Assembly: GCF_963422355.1 (NCBI RefSeq) | Contig: NC_085092.1 | Coordinates: 5,547,877 to 5,611,876 of the forward strand | Direction of reading: 5' to 3' | Source of the DNA: Corticium candelabrum | Lineage: Eukaryota > Porifera > Homoscleromorpha > Homosclerophorida > Plakinidae | Length of the DNA: 64,000 nt | Notes under the pieces: model-generated | The model's input: the letters and a program-made list of their open reading frames with translations, nothing else | Databases searched by the model: none | What the model was told of the DNA's origin: nothing | Shown: positions 21,522-34,200 of the stretch, piece after piece | Layout of the letters: the number at the start of each line of letters is the position of its first letter | Position numbering within the stretch: the first letter of the stretch is position 1 | Position numbers and translations under genes: made by a program

Positions 21522-24463
21522 GGGTCAGTGGATCTTTCGGCCATTTCAAATTTCAAGTTTTTAATTTTTAAATTTTGAATTTTGAAATTCAATTTCTCAA
21601 TTTTTTGAATTTAAATTTAAATTTTTAATTTAACGTTACCATTTTTTAAAAATTTGCATTAAATTTTTAAATTTTACATTTTTTAAAATATCAAAATTTA
21701 AAATTTTATTATGTCAAATTTGTAAATTTTTAGGTGCAGTATATTAGAAATTGCTTTGCCGACGAGAAAGCGGACGTAGTTGTCTATATGAACTGATTCC
21801 CGGATTTGAACTAACAGAAATGGAACGCTCATCCGTTCTCTCAAATAATTTGAGTACATCAGAAAAAGAGAATTGAAAGAACGAGTAGCAGTGTACGCAG
21901 TAGGGAGTCCAATGGACGGCGAAGGGCTGCATTCCAACGCGTGCTGATACATTGATTCAATTAAACTAGACGCGGTTTTTGCTAATCACATCAGCACGTT
22001 TCCTGTACCGTGTTTCTGCACCTGTACGTACATCGCCTCAGACAGTTACTAATTTTTAGTAACTCGAAGTGCATGGTCACGTCATTACTGTAGATGTAGG
22101 AGTACGATTGGTCCAACCTGCAAGTTGCACTTCATGTCTAGATTTTGTACATCACATAGAACACTACCCGATAGCGCAGATAGAACCTCTACAACCTCAT
22201 GCTGTGTCTCTCCCGTGCCGTGAGAACAGAACCCACACTGACAACACGTGAATTACGAGACCAAATAGTAAAGGCGGACACGCACGCAGTGCTCATGGCA
22301 GGAGGGCCTAGAGAACGTACGTGTACCGTCCTGCTGACACGCTCCTCCCTTCGACGTTACCGCGTCCAACTACTACATTTACGCATGTCGTACTGTACCG
22401 GCAGACCAGTCGCCAATTCAATACCAACTAACTTTACACAAGCAACGTACTGCATGATCGCGTAGAGATCCTCTAGTATCATTATCAACATCAACTAGGG
22501 GTTTCCTCCTGTATCGTTGAAGGACGCCCTCACACTGCACATAGATCACACGCACACACAATAAACAACGGATCCGATTCAAAGACATCGTTTAGCACTC
22601 GGTAGGGGTTTATCCTTAGAGCGTGCGTTGAAAGAATGCTGTCACGTGTTCGGCAAGATCGCTAGCATTACGAGGTTGTGGAGGGCACAATCACGTTGGT
22701 GGTCGATAGTGCTTTGGAAATTCTCCTGGATCGTGAGAGCTGACAGCGCCGACTAACTAAATTTTAGTAGCTACGTAGGCAGATGCGCGAGTTTCCGGAC
22801 AGCCATGCAGACGCGACAAACTTGCAGATTCCCCAACTAATTAGCAGCACGTACAGTATAGGCACATCGCATCAAATTGAGTCACGGATGGACGAGAGAG
22901 AAATTCAAGAAATGGTGAAGGCTGGGCTATCGCACTCAAACATAAGTTATATACTTCGAAGAAGACATCCTGGAGTCAAAGGTTTTTCTGAACGATCCGT
23001 TAGACGATTTTGTCATGGGCAAAACATTCATTATCGTTCTGCATTATCTGACTTTGACATGAGGCTGGTAGTCCAGGCAGCTGCTAGAGAAGTAATATGC
23101 TCTCTTTTTACTAAACCCGTATAAACAGATGGAGACTTTTGCCGTTATTACACGTCTCTACGTAGGTCGGTCCAGCGTACGGAAAAAAGATAATGAAAGG
23201 GCATCTTCAAGCAGGAGGACCTAGAGTTGGTGACAAACGCATTGGACGCATTCTAAGACAAGTCGATCCTGGATAACATGGAAGGAGGCAGCAACTAATT
23301 CATCGGCAAATAAATCCTGTGCTTTACTACGCTCAATATCCTGGACACAAAACTCGGTCTATTGTGTGTGCGTGTGTGCGTGTGTTCTATGTGTAGTGTG
23401 GGGCGTCCTTCAACGATACGGGAGGAAACCCCTAATTGATGTTGATACCGATACTAGAGGATCTCTAGCTGCGTGTTGTTGCATTCTTAGCTAACTAGAG
23501 ACTCTGTAGAAAGGTTAGGATACAGTACAAACGTAATTCACGCGATCATGCATGTAGCACGTTGCTTGTGTAAAGTTAGTTGGTATTGAATTGGCGACTA
23601 GTCTGCCGGTACAGTATGACATGCGTAAATGTAGTAGTTGGACGCGGTAACGTCGAGGGGAGGGGCGTGTCAGCAGGACGGTACACGTACGTTCTCTAGG
23701 CCCTCCTGCCATGAGCACTGCGTGCTTGTCCACCTTTACTATTTGGTCTCATAATACACTTGTAGTCAGTGTGGGTTCTGTTCTCACGGCACGGGAGAGA
23801 CACAACACGAGGTTGTAGAGGTTCTATCTGTGCTATCGGGTAGTGTTCTATGTGATGTACAAAATCTAGACATGAAGTGCAACTTGCAGGTTGGGCCAAT
23901 CGTACTCCTACATCTACAGTAATGACGTGACCATGCACTTCGAGTTACTAAAATATAGTAACTGTCTGAGGCGGTGTACGCAGAAACACGGTACAGGAAA
24001 CGTGCTGATGTGATTAGCAAAAACCGCGCCTAGTTTAATTGAATTAACGTATCAGCACGCGTTGGGCACCCCTACGCCGTCCAATGGCCTCCCTACTGCG
24101 TACACTGCTACTCGTTCTTTCAATTCTCTTTTTCTGATGTACTCAAATTATTTGAGAGAACGGATGAGCGTTCAATTTCTGTTAGTTCAAATCTGGCCAT
24201 CAGTTCATATATACAACTACGTCCGCTTTCTCGTCGGCAAAGCAATTTCTAATATACTGCACCTAAAAATTTACAAATTTGAAATAATAAAATTTTAAAT
24301 TTTGATATTTTAAAAAATGTTAAATTTGAAAATTCAATGCAAATTTTTAAAAAATTGTAACGTTAAATTTAAAATTTTAATGCAAAAATTGAGAAATTAA
24401 ATTTCAAAAATTAATTTAAAAATTTGAAATTTGAAATTTGAAATGGCCGAAGACAACTGACCC
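21522..24463. mobile_element. Foldback element with ~1 kb inverted arms
   Basis: Two long inverted arms, about 21522–22565 and 23360–24463, flank a spacer of about 0.8 kb. Each outer end starts GGGTCAGT and continues through TCGGCCATTTCAAATTTCAA into a very AT-rich stretch, then a mixed-composition stretch that is nearly identical between arms. The right arm has about 60 extra bases near 23468–23535. The spacer holds a broken integrase/transposase-like frame. No target duplication is visible; the left flank is a CARD exon whose remainder is missing, so a deletion accompanied or followed the insertion. Confidence 0.8.
22783..23330 (+). pseudogene. Transposase/integrase N-terminal remnant in foldback spacer
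   Basis: The frame from the ATG at 22891 begins MDEREIQEMVKAGLSHSNIS and contains a helix-turn-helix-like segment with the Arg-rich stretch SERSVRRFCHG. This pattern is typical of the N-terminal region of DDE integrase-domain transposases common in sponges and cnidarians. The frame stops at 23122, and the next block (KGHLQAGGPRVGDKRIGRIL, then a stop, then YYAQYPGHK) continues in a shifted frame. The catalytic DDE region is gone. It is non-functional and probably hitch-hikes in a non-autonomous element. Confidence 0.6.
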
Positions 24464-25427
24464 AACACATGCCCGTATAAAAGAATCCCAAGACACAACA
24501 ATTACCGTAAAAAATATTTTTACTGTGTCCTGTAGTCACGACAACAGATGCATTTACATCCGTACACATGCATATGCACCGTAGAACGGCTGTACCGCTG
24601 TATGGTAAAAAGTCTAGCTTAATAATTAGTAATTACAACGACAGTTCCGCTCTTTGTTATCTACTAGCTATCTTACTGTTCCATTCTTCGCACGGGTAGA
24701 TTTGATTATATCTCATTCGAAGCCGCGGACAGAATCCTCATAAAGTTAATTAATTTAACGTTGTAAGCAAATTTATCTTGTTGCATGAGTATCTCGTTCT
24801 GACTTTATCATTAAGTATGTCTCGTTCATGCACATGCATTTTACTCCGTTCTGACGAATTAGCAGCCGCGGACAGAATACTCATGAAAAATTTCGTTCGG
24901 AGTTATATATAATTATGATATCCCGTTGTTAGATCGATTATCTCAAAGTAGATCAAATATATGCCGTTACATGCAGATCCCCGGGCTGCGTTGCATTATT
25001 GATTGTTAGTTACTAAAAATGTTTTTCGTTCGACAATCCGTTCGTGTCGTCACTTCGAAGACGTTGCTGCCGTCGCGGGGAACAGATGTATCCAACAGGA
25101 CAGGTATTCGAAGCGCGTACGCAGGCAAACGCAGAGAGGCGTATTTTTCAAAGACCTGGGTATACTAAAATATCTTGCTTTTATCGACGTCGCCCGAAAT
25201 AAACGACACTTTCCGCGCGTTCCGTCCGAGGTCAGGAAGAGGCAGTTTAAATTCGGTGAAGATCCGATGCTCCGTTCCAGAGATATTCGCGCGCGAGCGG
25301 GGGCGGGTTCAATCGGCAGGAAATTAAGACAATCTCACTTTCGACTTGTCTGAATTCGGCGTGCGCAAGCCAAACTCGGTGGAGCTCAGAGTCTCTGTTT
25401 TGGAGGTCCTCTCTTATATACACACAG

Positions 25428-25525
<98 letters not shown>

Positions 25526-27435
25526 TCATCACCAGCACGGTAGCATAGGTATGTAGAGTTAAGTTTGAGTTCAATTCTTCTGTAAGAGTGGGTATTGGTA
25601 TCAACCGTTTATGCTACAAAGCTGATTTCTATACCAAACCTCTGCGCTTGCAGCAGAACAGGTCCATGCATGACTACTCAAATTTGTCATTGCAGTACAT
25701 GGCCTGGCCTTCTCTCGAGGGACCGACCCCGCGTAAAATTTCTCGATGACGCGAACGCTACACCTTCCAGTTCATTCGAACACACGCCCACACCAGCTCC
25801 GTGTTGTACGGGTCGTCGCCCCGCAACGCTTCCAGCAATCGAAGACTTTACGCTAGCCGATTGAAGCCGCGCTCTTCTACCGCTAGCTAATTCTGATTGC
25901 ATTTGCACCGAATCCAACCTACACGTTTTCTGTACCGAGCGCTACACGGGGAGTGTGTCGATTTCTAGCCTCACTGTCCACCTTACCAGTAATTTGCATA
26001 CATTGTACTGTACATCTGCTCGCGTACAGCGTTACCACCGCGCATATCTCTATGCTATCTATCTATTAATAGCGTAAACAATGCTACGTAGCTCTCTCTA
26101 TCTATGCACGATTCAATTGCTTCCTCTCTAGGACTTTGGGAAGAAGGGCGTCGCTACATGCATGGACCTTCAAAATTGAGGAGGCCAGGTGATATGGTTT
26201 AACTTTTATGAAGCCTTGTGTCTGCATGTGTCATCTAAGAGGTCACACCTACTAATGTTAAAGAGACCATGGATTTCCCAGGTCCATTGCATAGCGACGC
26301 CACTGTTGGAAATGTAATCAGCAAGGCGTCAAGAAGGGCAGGGCCTGTGGAACAGGATCTGTCGCTACTATAGTTGTCAGGGAAGTGTCCCTTTCCCTAT
26401 AGTTATAGATAAGGAGACAATTAGTTCTAGTTCTAGATCACAGTACCTAGCACTCTCTCAACACAGTGCTGGCACGCCCATCACTTGATTTTTATCATCA
26501 TTGCTCGCCAAACTCTGCAAGGTTGTCGTCAACAAACTAGCTAAGGAAATTAGAGACCAACGACCACAAAAAGTGAAAACATTGCAGAAACGATTTACAG
26601 ACTGAGACCCTTCCAGCATCAACGCGTCTAATGACCACGCCTATCAATCTTGTAAAATGTGATGTAGCTACCTACGACTTCTGTGACACTGTACCGTGTC
26701 AGCGGATGCAGCGACTTGTGACACGCGCGATCTGACGCGGTGACAGGAATTGCACTAGACCAAGAGACGGATGATGAGAAGACATCGTGCACAGTATACA
26801 CTATACACTAACATGCCCAGGCGCTAGTCGACATTCTCCATTATCTCTAGATAACGCAACCCGTAAATGCGAGTAGCAAATCAGCTTGTACTCACTGTAT
26901 AGTTAGGTAGGTAACTACACAGTCCATATTGTAATTAAAATGCTCACGGGGAACGCAACGTGCACGCGTCCTAATTACCTCAGTCTAGATGAGTATCCGT
27001 CAACATTGTTATCCGTCAACAACCTCATATCGCCTACGCAGCGCAGCAAACGTCGATCATACGGTGGTGCGAAAACACCCATTGATCCAACGACTGAGCT
27101 AAACGTGTCTACATGTCGTCATTGTTGGGAATTTTCTTGGTTTCAACTCACGATATAAAGCTCACAGCTAGGAGTCAGTGTGATCATTGCCGTTTTCAGG
27201 AATCGCAGCAAATTGTTCGTGTTTGATCATGAATGTGTGGTATTAATTCGCTCTCGGCTTTCTCCTGATATCTGGTCTAGGCTTCGTTGAGAACGTATTG
27301 GCGGGAAAGTAAACGAAACACTGTCAGCTGACATTACATACATCATTTTCATTGATGTGTTTCGTTGCTGCTATAGCTACGCGCAGTGCTTTAAAGGAGA
27401 ACTCCCACGCTAATGCAAGTTAATGTTTAACTGCC
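24464..27435. other. Inter-copy spacer without recognised genes
   Basis: About 3 kb between the foldback element and the left junction of copy B. Several open frames up to 116 codons occur (for example 25003–25353, +), but none has recognisable domains. The only notable structure is the CA array at 25430–25523. Confidence 0.5.
25430..25523. repeat. (CA)n microsatellite
   Basis: About 47 nearly uninterrupted CA units. Confidence 0.95.
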
Positions 27436-27690
27436 ATGCCACAAAAAGTAAGGAATTCTCGGTACGGTGTGCTATCCGTATGCTATCACCGTGCGATGAA
27501 AGCAAGGTATTCCATCATGGTGTACCATAGAAAGCATACTTGTACCATATACCATGAAGAGTATGGTACTCATGGTACACCATGCATGCATATGCTGTCC
27601 ATGGTAATACCAAGAAAACCATATTATTGCCATGCTCAAAAGCATGGAAATCATGGTATTACCGTGAATTCCACGCTTTTACCGTAATTA
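27436..27690. repeat. ATGGTA/TACCAT interspersed inverted-repeat cluster
   Basis: A 250-base stretch in which ATGGTA, TACCAT, CATGG and ATGC words recur in both orientations, so that the segment can fold back on itself many ways. It lies directly before the left breakpoint of copy B. It could be a decayed MITE or a cruciform-forming region that promoted the duplication. Confidence 0.5.
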
Positions 27691-27708
27691 CGCTCTATTT
27701 GACAGGAG

Positions 27709-27904
27709 GCCACTTCGGCGTTCGTCTGGTGACAACAGCAGCTCATCGATTACGAAAAGAAGACGGCAAGTTAGCACTCGCCGCTGCTTGTGCTGCTGGA
27801 GGACACGTAAGTATCTAAGAGATTTCACAGAGAGTCACGACTTCATTTTGTATGATGACTTACTTGCAGGAATGTTGGTTGAATGTTATTGATGATGAAC
27901 TTTA
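27709..27904 (+). pseudogene. HADHB fragment, truncated second copy
   Basis: Contains the 3' part of the penultimate HADHB exon (to 27806, followed by GTAAGTATC) and the last exon from 27870. The 5' part of the penultimate exon, with its GHPFGATG motif, is missing. The last exon has lost seven bases (GGACACGCCATG became GAATG), so frame and C-terminal GHAM are destroyed. There is no upstream promoter or exon. It is a passenger of the tandem duplication. Confidence 0.85.
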
Positions 27905-28291
27905 GAGTCTAACTTTTTGTGCACTTTATGTTTGATATTGTTTTTAAGTATGTTTGGTTTGTGCTATATTACGAATGTTTGTCTCACTGGTGGCCTCTGT
28001 CGATTGTAAATTCTGGTTGTAAACATATTCAAATCAGTGATTTACACAAACACATGCAGTCATATCATATACACACCATTCAAACAATCAATTGTATTTC
28101 ATAAAAAAATGCAACAGAAACATTTACAACATTTCCTTTTGATAAATATAAATATCCAATATACCATAGTGATATCAACAATACTACTATCATTGATACT
28201 ACTATCAATAATACAACAATACTACCATTGCCTCCTGTTGGCACTCGTCTACCTTCTTCTCTCTAGATAATGACAGCAAAGTTTGTCAAAG

Positions 28292-31200
28292 TCAAGCCAC
28301 TCGTTCACGTTCACGTAAAATTTTACCTTTCTTCAATTCGTCTTCGACTTCTTTGCCAATTGGTGTGGGTATGCAATAACATGCCCTCAACAAGCCCTCT
28401 GCTGTTTTCACTTTTCCAACTTTCATCCTTTTTGCCTCAATGATAGCCAACAACTTGCCAGGGAAAGAAGGTATTACATGAGTTTCTTCTTTGATCTCAT
28501 TGCCATTTAGTCCCAATTCCATTCCAATCTCGTACCACTGGTTACAGCCGTATTTAACAAGAGCACGTTTCACTGTATCAAAATCAAGCGAGTATCCTAC
28601 ACACAAACACATTACATTAATTGTACAACCACACATCAAATCAACATCATATAAGTAAGAGATATTTGTATACACAATTACTTCTTAGCTAAACAATGAC
28701 ACAAACGAGATCTCACACAACAAAACACAACAGCAAAACTACTCACTTGTCTGTGGCTCGTCTTGTTGCCTTGCATCACTTCCACTTGCACCATCTGTAA
28801 CATCACATCAGCAATATAATAACAATCAATGATCACAAAATAATCACACTTACCAGAGACTTTCCCTGCGTCATTAAACCAGAGATCCAAGGTAGGAAAC
28901 TGCTTTCGTGGCACACGCTCATTCTTCCGGTTTATCAAACTTCTTCGTTGTGGATATTCATCAATGCACACCAGACAATCGTCATCTACTAAATCAGCTA
29001 CTTTGGCTTCAGTTGGTGGAGGCTTAACACAAACAGTAAATTTGATGCCATCCAATCCTCTTTTCTTGACTTCATTTAGCTGACGAATAAGAAACTGACG
29101 AGTAATGCTACATTGTTGCTTCAGCTTATTCATAGAAATTTCATCATCTGGAGAGTAAACAGTAGCATCATCTGGAGAGTAGACAGTAGCAATAATGTAA
29201 CGCAGTTTATGATAAACCAGTTCCAGATCGAGCTCAAGATCATCATTCACATGGAAGACAGCACGACCTCTTTTCAGCATGGGACGATGGGCATATTCAC
29301 TGGCACAACGAGACACCAGGCGAAAGTAGATCGGCTCGGGAGTTGCATCAAATCCTTCGGGACGAAAGATGAGAGATGGAGGACAGAAAGTGGAGATGGT
29401 CATCTGTTGCCATGCCAACTTGTCATCATATCTCTGTTCCAGCAAGCAAGGAACAAAGAATGACTGTCCAACCTTCAGAACAGCCTTCGGCATCTCTGGT
29501 GATGTGATCATAGGACAGATGATGTCGAATAAATGCAAAACTTGCAGAATGGACTCAAACTGACTTTCCTTGACACCTTTCTGCAGCAGCAGATAGTGAG
29601 CCAATGACCATGACATCATTCCTTCTTCCTTCAATTTCTTCAGATCTTTCCAGAGATCTGGTGGCAGGTTACTTTTCTCGAGAATGGTAACAAAGATAGT
29701 GAGGACATTGACCAGCCATTGTAGATCAGTAAAAACTTTTTCTTCTAACTCACTTACATTTGAATAGAATGCAATCGTGCTCAAACTTGACAAATATTTT
29801 AGTGCCGATCGACATTCTTCAACTGTTACAATATCACAGAATTTTCGAGCCAACTCGCACACTTCATCAATGTCGAGTATTTTGCCTTCGTTGCCTGCTA
29901 GTTGAGACACCCGGCCCAACAATTTATCCAGAACTGCCCAAGGCAAAGGAATAGCTTGTCGTTGACTCCACAGTGACCGTACCATTGCCACAAATATCTC
30001 CTTCACCTTCATCACCACCGGATCAGGATTCTTGGTGCCAGATCGTGTGTTGTCAACACGAAAAGTCAGTTTATTCGGATTTTCCTCTGCCAACACCATG
30101 TGATCACCAAACTCGTTCCTCTGCACCACATCTTGCAGTATTTCTTCTTGTTCCTCCAAAAATTTTGGATCCATGTTCTTTGTTTTGTCTTGTCGAGTGG
30201 ACACTGCAAATGTGACTGGTGCTCGCTTGACATAGTCCTGACCGAGAAAAGGACCATCACTCATTGATGGATGAGCCATCTTGATGCAATTCATGTGGTA
30301 AGCCAACAGCTGACGTCTCGTCTTAGGACCAAACCGTTCCATTGCCAACTGTTCGCTTCCTTGTTCTGATCGGAACAAACATTGAGGTATGGGATCTGCA
30401 AGACTCTTTGTTCCATCCATCACTATCATGTAAGCGGTTGCACTGTAGTCACTGCTGTCTGCCATCAGTGCTGCATGCGTCATCAGAAACCGCTCTTGAC
30501 CGCCGCGATCACACAATGTGATCAACATCATCATTTTACTTTTCCCTACTTCAGCCTTGTCACGATGCAGTAGATCTGCAAATGCTGCTTGTGCCTCAGT
30601 TAGTTCTGTGGAGAACAGAAAATCGCGTAGCGACTTCTTCAATACTGTGATGCTGCCTTCCCGTCCGGTTGTCTGTCTCTCTGTTGCTAAAGCTACAGTG
30701 TTGCTACTACTCGCCGGCTGTTGTTCGGCTGGTTGACTTGTCTGCTCGATGACAGAATCTGCCTCGTCGTCTTGTGTTACTTCTTCTCTACTGTCTGCTG
30801 CCCCTTCTCGACGGCACTTTTCAACATACTCATGATAGCCTCTGACCAAAACTTGATCAATGATCTGTTCTTTGTCTTCTGGTTTCAGTTCCTTCCAGTC
30901 CGTGTTCGAACCGCCTCCAATTCTCATCACTTTCACGTGTGCTCCTCTCGTGCTTTCCCTCTTATCAATAAATGGCTCGTCCAAATAAGAATCTCCAAGA
31001 GAAGACTTGCCGGCATCTTCTTCACCAAACATATCGATGTTTCCTCGTAGTATTGGTAACTCCCCCTTTTTCAAAGCATTTTCGTAATCAGATTTCACAG
31101 ATGGACCCAGACGATCAATAGCACCTACGAAAAAAGTGAGGACAACAGTTAATTACAATAGTAAATGCACAACAGCCATAACATACAAACATGCATGTCA

Positions 31201-34200
31201 ATTAGATTCTAATAAATAACAACTAGCCACCTAGTATCACTAAAATATGCAACTATACAGTTGAATGTGATTTGAAAAAATGCACAACAAACATTGAAAT
31301 AGTATGCCAGCATTCCATAACTACCGGAAATTTCCGAAACAGTGCCCAGGACAGCAATACAGAAAATGGGATTTTTATGGAAGAATATCCACTCTCAATA
31401 ATTATAAGCGTCCAGGCGGTTCGTAGGAAACTCTGGAAATTGGTAGACTGACTTGAGTACCACAGAGTAAGCAAGTGTGAGGCCCATCACGACATCTGAT
31501 CATGTCTAGACATGTCCTAAGACACTGGTGAATAGATTGAGGCTAACCTGATTACGTAGAAAAGTGATTCAGCATGAAGTCGATCACAAAGCTGTAAGTC
31601 TAAATTTGCATCTGTCTTTCATGTCAATCAGCTGAGAGTCAGTATCTTCACTTATTAGATGCGTTTCTCGGTTTTAGTGGCACACAACGTCGTCCAGATA
31701 CTCTTCTTGCACCCTCATGGCTTCGCCATATCTTGCACGGTTTCCTTGAACTTACTTACTTGAACATCCAGGTCACGTGACTTGGTGCAAACATGCCATA
31801 TAAACGAGACTTAATTGTCTTTATTATAGCCTACCAAATATACACTTCGCATATTCTTGCTTTACAGCTACCTAACCTAAACTTTTAACAAAACTTTCTA
31901 TATTTACTAAACTTGAAAAAATAATGTTTAACGAAGTCACACATAGTTGACTCCGCCTTGACAGCGCGTGCGATGAGTCATCGGCTGCAGGAGTGCACGG
32001 TAGGCAAGTCTTGTGTGTTTCCGCATGTCATGCGCAGACGTTAGTGGCGTGAGGTTTCTTCCCACGAGTCATTTGCAGTCAGTAGTGGCGCGAGGTTTCT
32101 TTCCCGGTCATGCGAAGTAGCATAGCACGTTTTGCAGTTTGCACGTGTGGACGTTCTTCCCATCCCTCCCACTCCCTTTCTTCTCTTGACTCTCCATAGA
32201 CGGCTATGCCGTTCTACGTCAAATATCGGGGTGGGGAAAGAGTCCGGTCTGGGTAGCCCGGGACTCTCCAAGCACCAGCCTTTAGCACGCGTGAGGCTCC
32301 ATGACCGGGCTCCGCCCCCTCGTGAGCGCCGACCTTCCTCTCAGGCAGGTCGACAGATACAGCAGTGAAAGTGCTCGAGAGGAACGGGGAGCAGAACTCG
32401 AGGTCAAGGTAAGTAGTCAATGACCTATTTTCAAGTGAGCGCGACATTCTGGAGTTCGAGGGCAATTGAGACAGTGCTCCTTCACGAGTGCAACCAGACT
32501 TTACGGCCCTCCTAAGCTTCTTGTCAGGTGCTTCTTTAGAGGTTCCTTTGTTAATCCACAGTGTAAGACCGCTGTCTAGTTGCCAAACCTGTATGTGCAC
32601 TATAGTATGGTAAGGCATGTTACTAATACAGACTCGGAATATTGATCAACTTTGGCCGCCACACTACCATCTTGATTCTCATTAGCGGCCCCTACGCTGT
32701 GAATGAGAACAATTTCCAAAAATTGCCCAGTGGGCGGTCATTTGGGCTGGCCACTGTGTTGGAAATTCCAGGCATCGAGTTCTTCCAAGTGATGAGATGA
32801 CGATTAACTCCTGATACTCACTCATAACTGCTTAACCATATCAAGCTTTACTCACTGACCGAAACAGCATCAACTCAAGTTATAACGTCACCATAGCTGA
32901 AAACTACAGTTTAGAATGAAATATTAGCAGGAATTTATTTCGGCAAATTGGTGAATTTTTCAGCGACTGCCAATATAAAATCCGCAATTAATTTGGCTAC
33001 CAGGATATGTTGACGTGATAGTCCACGTGGACCAGGCATCATATCGAGTGGTACGTCACACCGATGTGTCCTTGCTTGCCATCTGTTTTGCCTACGAATG
33101 AGGCCATAAGACTATGGATGAAGCTCAACTGCCACGTTCACGCGAGTCCCGTTCATTGTACTAACACAAAGCAGTTCTTCGTCACTATGCAGTAGTCGGA
33201 GACAAGTAAGTTAGGGAAATGTTAGCCACAAACACAGCTGTCAATCACAAACTCCTCCATGACCACTTATCGTGAGATGTACATCAGTTATCAAACAACG
33301 ATGTCGACTGCCAAAATAAAATCTGCCAATATGCTTTGTCCATCAATTTCTTATCAAACCGCCAATATATATTCCTGCCAATGTTTCATCTTATACGGTA
33401 TTGTAAACAATGATCACATGCAGTATTGACTTTTGATACAAAGAAAAGCCCATACAACATTCAGATATTAATTTAGGTATCACATAAATAAATCAATAAA
33501 AACTAAACAAATTTCTGTTGGTCAGTTGAATGGCTCTGTTGTGAGTTGCAAATATGATGAAAATAAATACTGACAATCTACTGGAAGAATATTAGGTGAG
33601 ATGAACTTGTGTGATAATGAAAATAATCACCTCTTCTAACATTAGTATGCTGTTACTTCAAGGGATAGTAAAAATCATTATACATGACAAAAGGTGTTTA
33701 CATATACAGTATTGACTATTGTGTGACATCGTCATAATGCACACGATTGTCTCACTTACTGGAAAGTTGAACATCAATGTTTGCACTTTCTACAACATCT
33801 GGTGATGGATTTACAGCTGCAACAGCACTCTAACATCACACATAAACAAGTTATAGTTAATACACAAAATTTACACTACACAACAATCAGATCACACTTC
33901 CTCGATGAATTCCTTCAGATGGGAAACGATAGCAGAACGAGTTTCTTTGTAACTGACCCAATCTGACTTCAGCCTTTCTTCTCCTACTTGAATTGCAGTT
34001 TTGCCAGCCTGTCCAATAAAAGCACAGTGTTTGTTATTGGTGCAATAAACAGCAACACCTCATACATTACTAGTATGTATATATACATACATGTTCATTA
34101 AACAACATAAATTATTTACAAATTTAATGCTAAAACACAGTTACTGTAATCCAGCGTTCGTTATCTGTTGTTCATACAGTAACAAACAAACTAGTTGTAT

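Larger units (their letters stand above)
31125..33759. other. Intron of copy B gene with insertion and MITE
   Basis: No exon is seen. About 31921–32425 is a block of roughly 0.5 kb, richer in G+C than its surroundings, that copy A lacks; a MITE follows at 32905–33400. Confidence 0.5.

Noticed and set aside
25003..25353. 116-codon plus-strand frame between the two copies
   Set aside because: No recognisable domain, no splice context and not part of the duplicated unit.
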